Shown here: in pieces, positions 33,572 through 36,411 of the stretch
Position numbering within the stretch: position 1 is the stretch's first letter
Layout: each line of letters starts with the position of its first letter
IMG/VR virus record: IMGVR_UViG_3300025070_000108
Span: 1-36,411 of that record
Origin: a virus
DNA: 36,411 bases
Strand: one strand, 5' to 3'
Program-made: the position numbers and the translations under genes
Notes under the pieces: model-generated
What the model saw: only the letters and a program-made list of their open reading frames with translations
What the model was told of the DNA's origin: nothing
Database searches by the model: none

Positions 33572-35254
33572 TTAAAAAGTATTGTTATATTTAAATGGCA
33601 CGTCACTCCATGCTCCATAGATGTACGTACCACCACTTTGATTATTTAAACCACCAGTTCCACGTAGCTTAAAACCATTACTAAGAAAATCTACACCATG
33701 TGTAGAACCTGCTGTGGCTACACCATTAGAATCCCAAACTAGTTGTCCATCTGAATGTGCAGAAGTTGGATTATAATTTGCTCTAGCAGTATCAAATACT
33801 CCCCAATTTTCTGAACCTCCATCAAATCTTTTCGTAAATATTAAACGTGGTCTAAATCCTGTATAGACAAATGTTCCATTAGAATTACCATTTCCAGTAT
33901 AGCTTCCAAACTTACTATAGCCTTCAACTCCATGCCACGCATATATAACATAATCTTTACTACTTGTACTTACATTACTTTCATTACCTATATGTATTAA
34001 AGTATCAGTAGGTGCTGTATCATTCCACATACCTGAGCTAGTACCTTCAGCATCAGCTGCATTTAATGTAAGATATTTTGTTGGTCCTATCCCTACATGA
34101 TAATTTTTCCAACTTTGAGCTGCACTACTTCTTCTTTTAGCCATTATAAATTCTGGTGCTTTTTCTAAACCATGTCCTAATGTTGCTGCACTACCTGTTC
34201 CTGTATAGGTAATTATACTAAAACCTCCTTTAGTATTTGCTTGTACTGTGCAAGTTGTAGAACCTTCTGAATTACTAGCTGTTGTTCCTCCATTAGCTCT
34301 CCAACACCATGCAACATGAGCTTTTCCACTTAAATTAGAACCAGTATTATATGAAGTACCTACTGTAAAACCATCACTATCAAAAGATACTAAGTCTTGT
34401 GTTGAACTACTACTATCTTCATCTCTAGAATTATCAGAAAATATACTTTTTGCTCTACCTCTTGAACTATCAAACAGAGCATTAGAATATAAGTTATTAT
34501 CATCTATTGCTTTAATCCAAACAAGGTCAGGTTGAAAACCTAAATTGCTTACAGCATTACTAGTACTAGCATCTCCTGTATAAGTAACTATATTAAATTG
34601 TTTAGTAGGATTTTCATCTGCACCATCATCTCCTGCAGGGTCTATGTCTGAACTAATTAACATATCTTTAGAGGTTAAACCTTTAAAACCATCTGGTGGA
34701 CTATAAGACCAATCATCAGAATCTGTTCTTAATATAGAAGATGTTTGGTCTCCTCCTCCAACTGTTCTTGATACTGCAGGAAAAAAGAATCCTCCTGATA
34801 TATCTATTCCTGCACTTGTATTTACTACATCTCCTACAACATCAGAGTTATTTTTCTTTACATATAATTTAGAATTTTTAATAAACCATCCTATTATATC
34901 TCCATCAGTAAATGTACCATAACTTGTATTAGAAGAAGTTTCTACAAAAAAAGCACCACCATCATAACCTCTCCACATAAAAGAACCAGAACGAGAATGT
35001 ATTTGACCTGATGTTAATTGATTATGTCTGTCTTCATTTATTATACCTAATGTTAAAGCACCACTTCCTGCAGATGTTGCTACTGTTTCAAAATAATAAC
35101 CATCTGTATCTGAAATAACTCCACCTACATTAGCTGCAGTTCTTGGGTCTGCACCTGTCATAACTGCATTTGTATTACCTACAGTTAATGATGTACTACC
35201 TCCAGAACCTATATTTAAAGGATTCCATGTTCCAAAATTTCCACTACTTGCCAT
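33572..35254 (-). CDS. adhesin half with SPRY-like domain and three-fold repeat
   Basis: A 560-aa protein. Residues 1-200 look like a SPRY/concanavalin-like beta sandwich (GYYFETVATSAGSGALTLGI, then DGDIIGWFIKNSKLYVKKN). Then three related units begin with FNIVTYTGDA (about 218), FSIITYTGTG (about 343) and KFGSYTGNGN (about 446). Each is followed by a hydrophobic strand (GFQPDLVWIKA, KAPEFIMAKR, GFRPRLIFTKR). I associate this unit with DUF7483-type adhesins of marine phages. It ends YGAWSDVPFKYNNTF. It lies in the same frame as the LamG gene upstream, separated only by TAA and two sense codons. GGGAG, 10 bases before the ATG, could allow separate initiation. Confidence 0.75.
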   Translation of the reverse strand: MASSGNFGTWNPLNIGSGGSTSLTVGNTNAVMTGADPRTAANVGGVISDTDGYYFETVATSAGSGALTLGIINEDRHNQLTSGQIHSRSGSFMWRGYDGGAFFVETSSNTSYGTFTDGDIIGWFIKNSKLYVKKNNSDVVGDVVNTSAGIDISGGFFFPAVSRTVGGGDQTSSILRTDSDDWSYSPPDGFKGLTSKDMLISSDIDPAGDDGADENPTKQFNIVTYTGDASTSNAVSNLGFQPDLVWIKAIDDNNLYSNALFDSSRGRAKSIFSDNSRDEDSSSSTQDLVSFDSDGFTVGTSYNTGSNLSGKAHVAWCWRANGGTTASNSEGSTTCTVQANTKGGFSIITYTGTGSAATLGHGLEKAPEFIMAKRRSSAAQSWKNYHVGIGPTKYLTLNAADAEGTSSGMWNDTAPTDTLIHIGNESNVSTSSKDYVIYAWHGVEGYSKFGSYTGNGNSNGTFVYTGFRPRLIFTKRFDGGSENWGVFDTARANYNPTSAHSDGQLVWDSNGVATAGSTHGVDFLSNGFKLRGTGGLNNQSGGTYIYGAWSDVPFKYNNTF

Positions 35255-35260
35255 ATTTAG

Positions 35261-36064
35261 TTAACTCCCAAATGTTGGACTATCAAGAACTTGATGGTCT
35301 GTGCCCATGTTAGTTACTGAATAATCATTATTGTTTCCTGAACTGTCATTCCCAAGGTCACTTGCATTTTCAAATTTAAGATATGTTCCATTCGTACCAA
35401 AGGTCAAACCACTTGGGTCTTTTGGAATCCATACACCATTTTTGCTTTCACCTAAATCTGTGGGTGCTTGAGCTGTACCATCTATTAATATAAACTCTGC
35501 CATATACCCTGCAAAGTCTGATGAACTAGAAGCATATTTCATAATCCCTATTTGATGTTCTGTAGTATTGTTTACTTCTGTTTGATAATCTTGAGCAGAT
35601 ATAGATGAAGCATCAGTAGCAGTTACCTGTGTACCATTAAAATAAAATTTAATTCTATTTGACCCTGTTGCTTGTGTCATATCAACTGCTAACATATAAT
35701 GACCCCAACCAGAAGTATCTCTATATAAAGGTGACCATATATATTCTGTACCACCACTTGCTCCAACTTGATAGTTATCAGTATTTCTCATTCTTATATT
35801 CCAAATAGTAGAACCACCATCATTAGCATCAGCACCAAAAGGTACCATATGATTTCCTGAATGTGTTATCACAGTTCTTTTCCACCAAAAACTTACAGTA
35901 AAAGTTCTTCTATTACCTGCACTACTAGGAGTTCTTGTCATATAACCTCCATCATCTTCATCAAACCTACAGCTCTGTTCTATCTGATGTGAATAAAATC
36001 CACCACCACCTGCACTTGCTGCTGCTGCAGATGCTGCTAATAAATTATTTTGAAATATTCCCAT
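35261..36064 (-). CDS. adhesin half with LamG-like lectin domain
   Basis: A 267-aa protein. After a small-residue start (LLAASAAAASAGGGG) comes a LamG/concanavalin A-like sandwich: FTVSFWWKRT, HYMLAVDMTQATGSNRIKFY, FNGTQVTATD and FAGYMAEFILIDGTA. The C-terminus reads LKFENASDLGNDSSGNNNDY, then DHQVLDSPTFGS. In phage adhesins I recall, this block continues directly into a NFxTxNPL segment, which here begins the next gene (GNFGTWNPL). It probably binds host surface glycans. The start overlaps the previous stop (TAATG). Confidence 0.78.
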   Translation of the reverse strand: MGIFQNNLLAASAAAASAGGGGFYSHQIEQSCRFDEDDGGYMTRTPSSAGNRRTFTVSFWWKRTVITHSGNHMVPFGADANDGGSTIWNIRMRNTDNYQVGASGGTEYIWSPLYRDTSGWGHYMLAVDMTQATGSNRIKFYFNGTQVTATDASSISAQDYQTEVNNTTEHQIGIMKYASSSSDFAGYMAEFILIDGTAQAPTDLGESKNGVWIPKDPSGLTFGTNGTYLKFENASDLGNDSSGNNNDYSVTNMGTDHQVLDSPTFGS

Positions 36065-36411
36065 TATGCGTATGCCTGTGAAATTACCATTTGTATATCT
36101 CCACCAACTCCATCACTAGATGCTGATACTACAATATAATCTAATCTATCTACTGCACCATTAGCTGCTGTCATGGTTGGGTCTGTACCACCAATAAATT
36201 TAAAATCTGCGTTATATGCCATTGTACCACTTCCTCCACTCTGTGTCAAAAAGATACTACCTGTTTGTCCTGTTCTACATCCTATAGGTTTAGCTAATGT
36301 ATGTGCTGCTGTAACTGTTGTACTAAAGTTTTGTGCATTACCAAAGTTTAATGATACAGATGTTACACCATTAATAGCTGTTGCACAAACAACTGCTGCT
36401 GCACTCTTTGT
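36064..36411 (-). CDS. C-terminal part of a tail fibre protein (partial)
   Basis: The frame is open from the stop at 36064-36066 to the window edge (115 codons plus stop), so the gene continues beyond 36411. The visible end contains VSLNFGNAQNFSTTVTAAHT, then LAKPIGCRTGQTGSIFLTQS, NADFKFIGGTDPTMTAANGA and VDRLDYIVVSASSDG. This aligns by eye with the C-terminal domain of the tail fibre at 31917-32840, so the two are probably paralogous fibre modules. The first in-frame ATG is not visible; a TTG at 36249 is not the true start. Confidence 0.75.
   Translation of the reverse strand, partial: TKSAAAVVCATAINGVTSVSLNFGNAQNFSTTVTAAHTLAKPIGCRTGQTGSIFLTQSGGSGTMAYNADFKFIGGTDPTMTAANGAVDRLDYIVVSASSDGVGGDIQMVISQAYA

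Noticed and set aside
1-36411. CRISPR array, tRNA genes, integrase, insertion sequence or toxin-antitoxin pair
   Set aside because: No regularly spaced repeats, cloverleaf-like sequence, recombinase motifs or transposase were seen. Gaps between genes are all short.

Overview
This window is part of the genome of a tailed double-stranded DNA phage with T7-like replication genes. The base composition is very AT-rich. Genes are tightly packed and often overlap by a few bases. The gene set is a fused primase-helicase, a short A-family DNA polymerase, SSB, a Cas4/RecB-like exonuclease, T7 endonuclease I, a B12-dependent ribonucleotide reductase and glutaredoxin. Together these suggest a podovirus-like phage of an AT-rich marine alphaproteobacterium such as SAR11. 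The combination of B12-dependent reductase, T7-like replication genes and no visible phage RNA polymerase recalls the cobavirus/Zobellviridae group. That placement is inference; no database search was possible.

Layout. About 1-16.3 kb is on the + strand. It starts with small early genes of unknown function (1-1555). The replication block follows (1569-8435): primase-helicase, a C5-cytosine methyltransferase, DNA polymerase, a PD-(D/E)XK-like protein, SSB with its own leader and a strong terminator, exonuclease, and endonuclease I. Next is nucleotide supply (DUF3310 protein and class II ribonucleotide reductase, 8575-10795). A glycosyltransferase/methyltransferase cassette sits behind a near-consensus promoter (10803-14668). 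The + strand block ends with a holin, small zinc or membrane proteins, glutaredoxin and the terminase small subunit (14622-16308).

From 16295 to the window end every gene is on the - strand. Reading in the direction of transcription (right to left), these are: tail fibre/adhesin genes (36411-31917), a tail stabilisation/nozzle-type protein, small virion proteins, three large putative internal virion proteins (552, 940 and 1829 aa), and lysis genes (a membrane coiled-coil protein, a basic LysM-type protein, an M15 peptidase endolysin). The two blocks converge and overlap by 14 bases at about 16.3 kb. Portal, scaffold, major capsid and large terminase genes are not in the window and probably lie beyond 36411.

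The most notable observations are: (1) a 778-aa fusion of a GT-A glycosyltransferase, a SAM-methyltransferase-like domain and a Maf/DUF115-like domain, flanked by a second glycosyltransferase and a second methyltransferase; (2) an adhesin split into LamG and SPRY/repeat halves by one in-frame TAA; (3) a methyltransferase-like segment inside the 1829-aa virion protein; (4) a dockerin/EF-hand-like calcium loop and shared GG-hydrophobic motifs in adjacent virion proteins; (5) a terminator whose U-tract ends five bases before the exonuclease start codon; and (6) several good sigma-70-like promoters in the replication half. No tRNA, CRISPR array, integrase or insertion sequence was seen, and no stretch over 300 bases lacks a gene.
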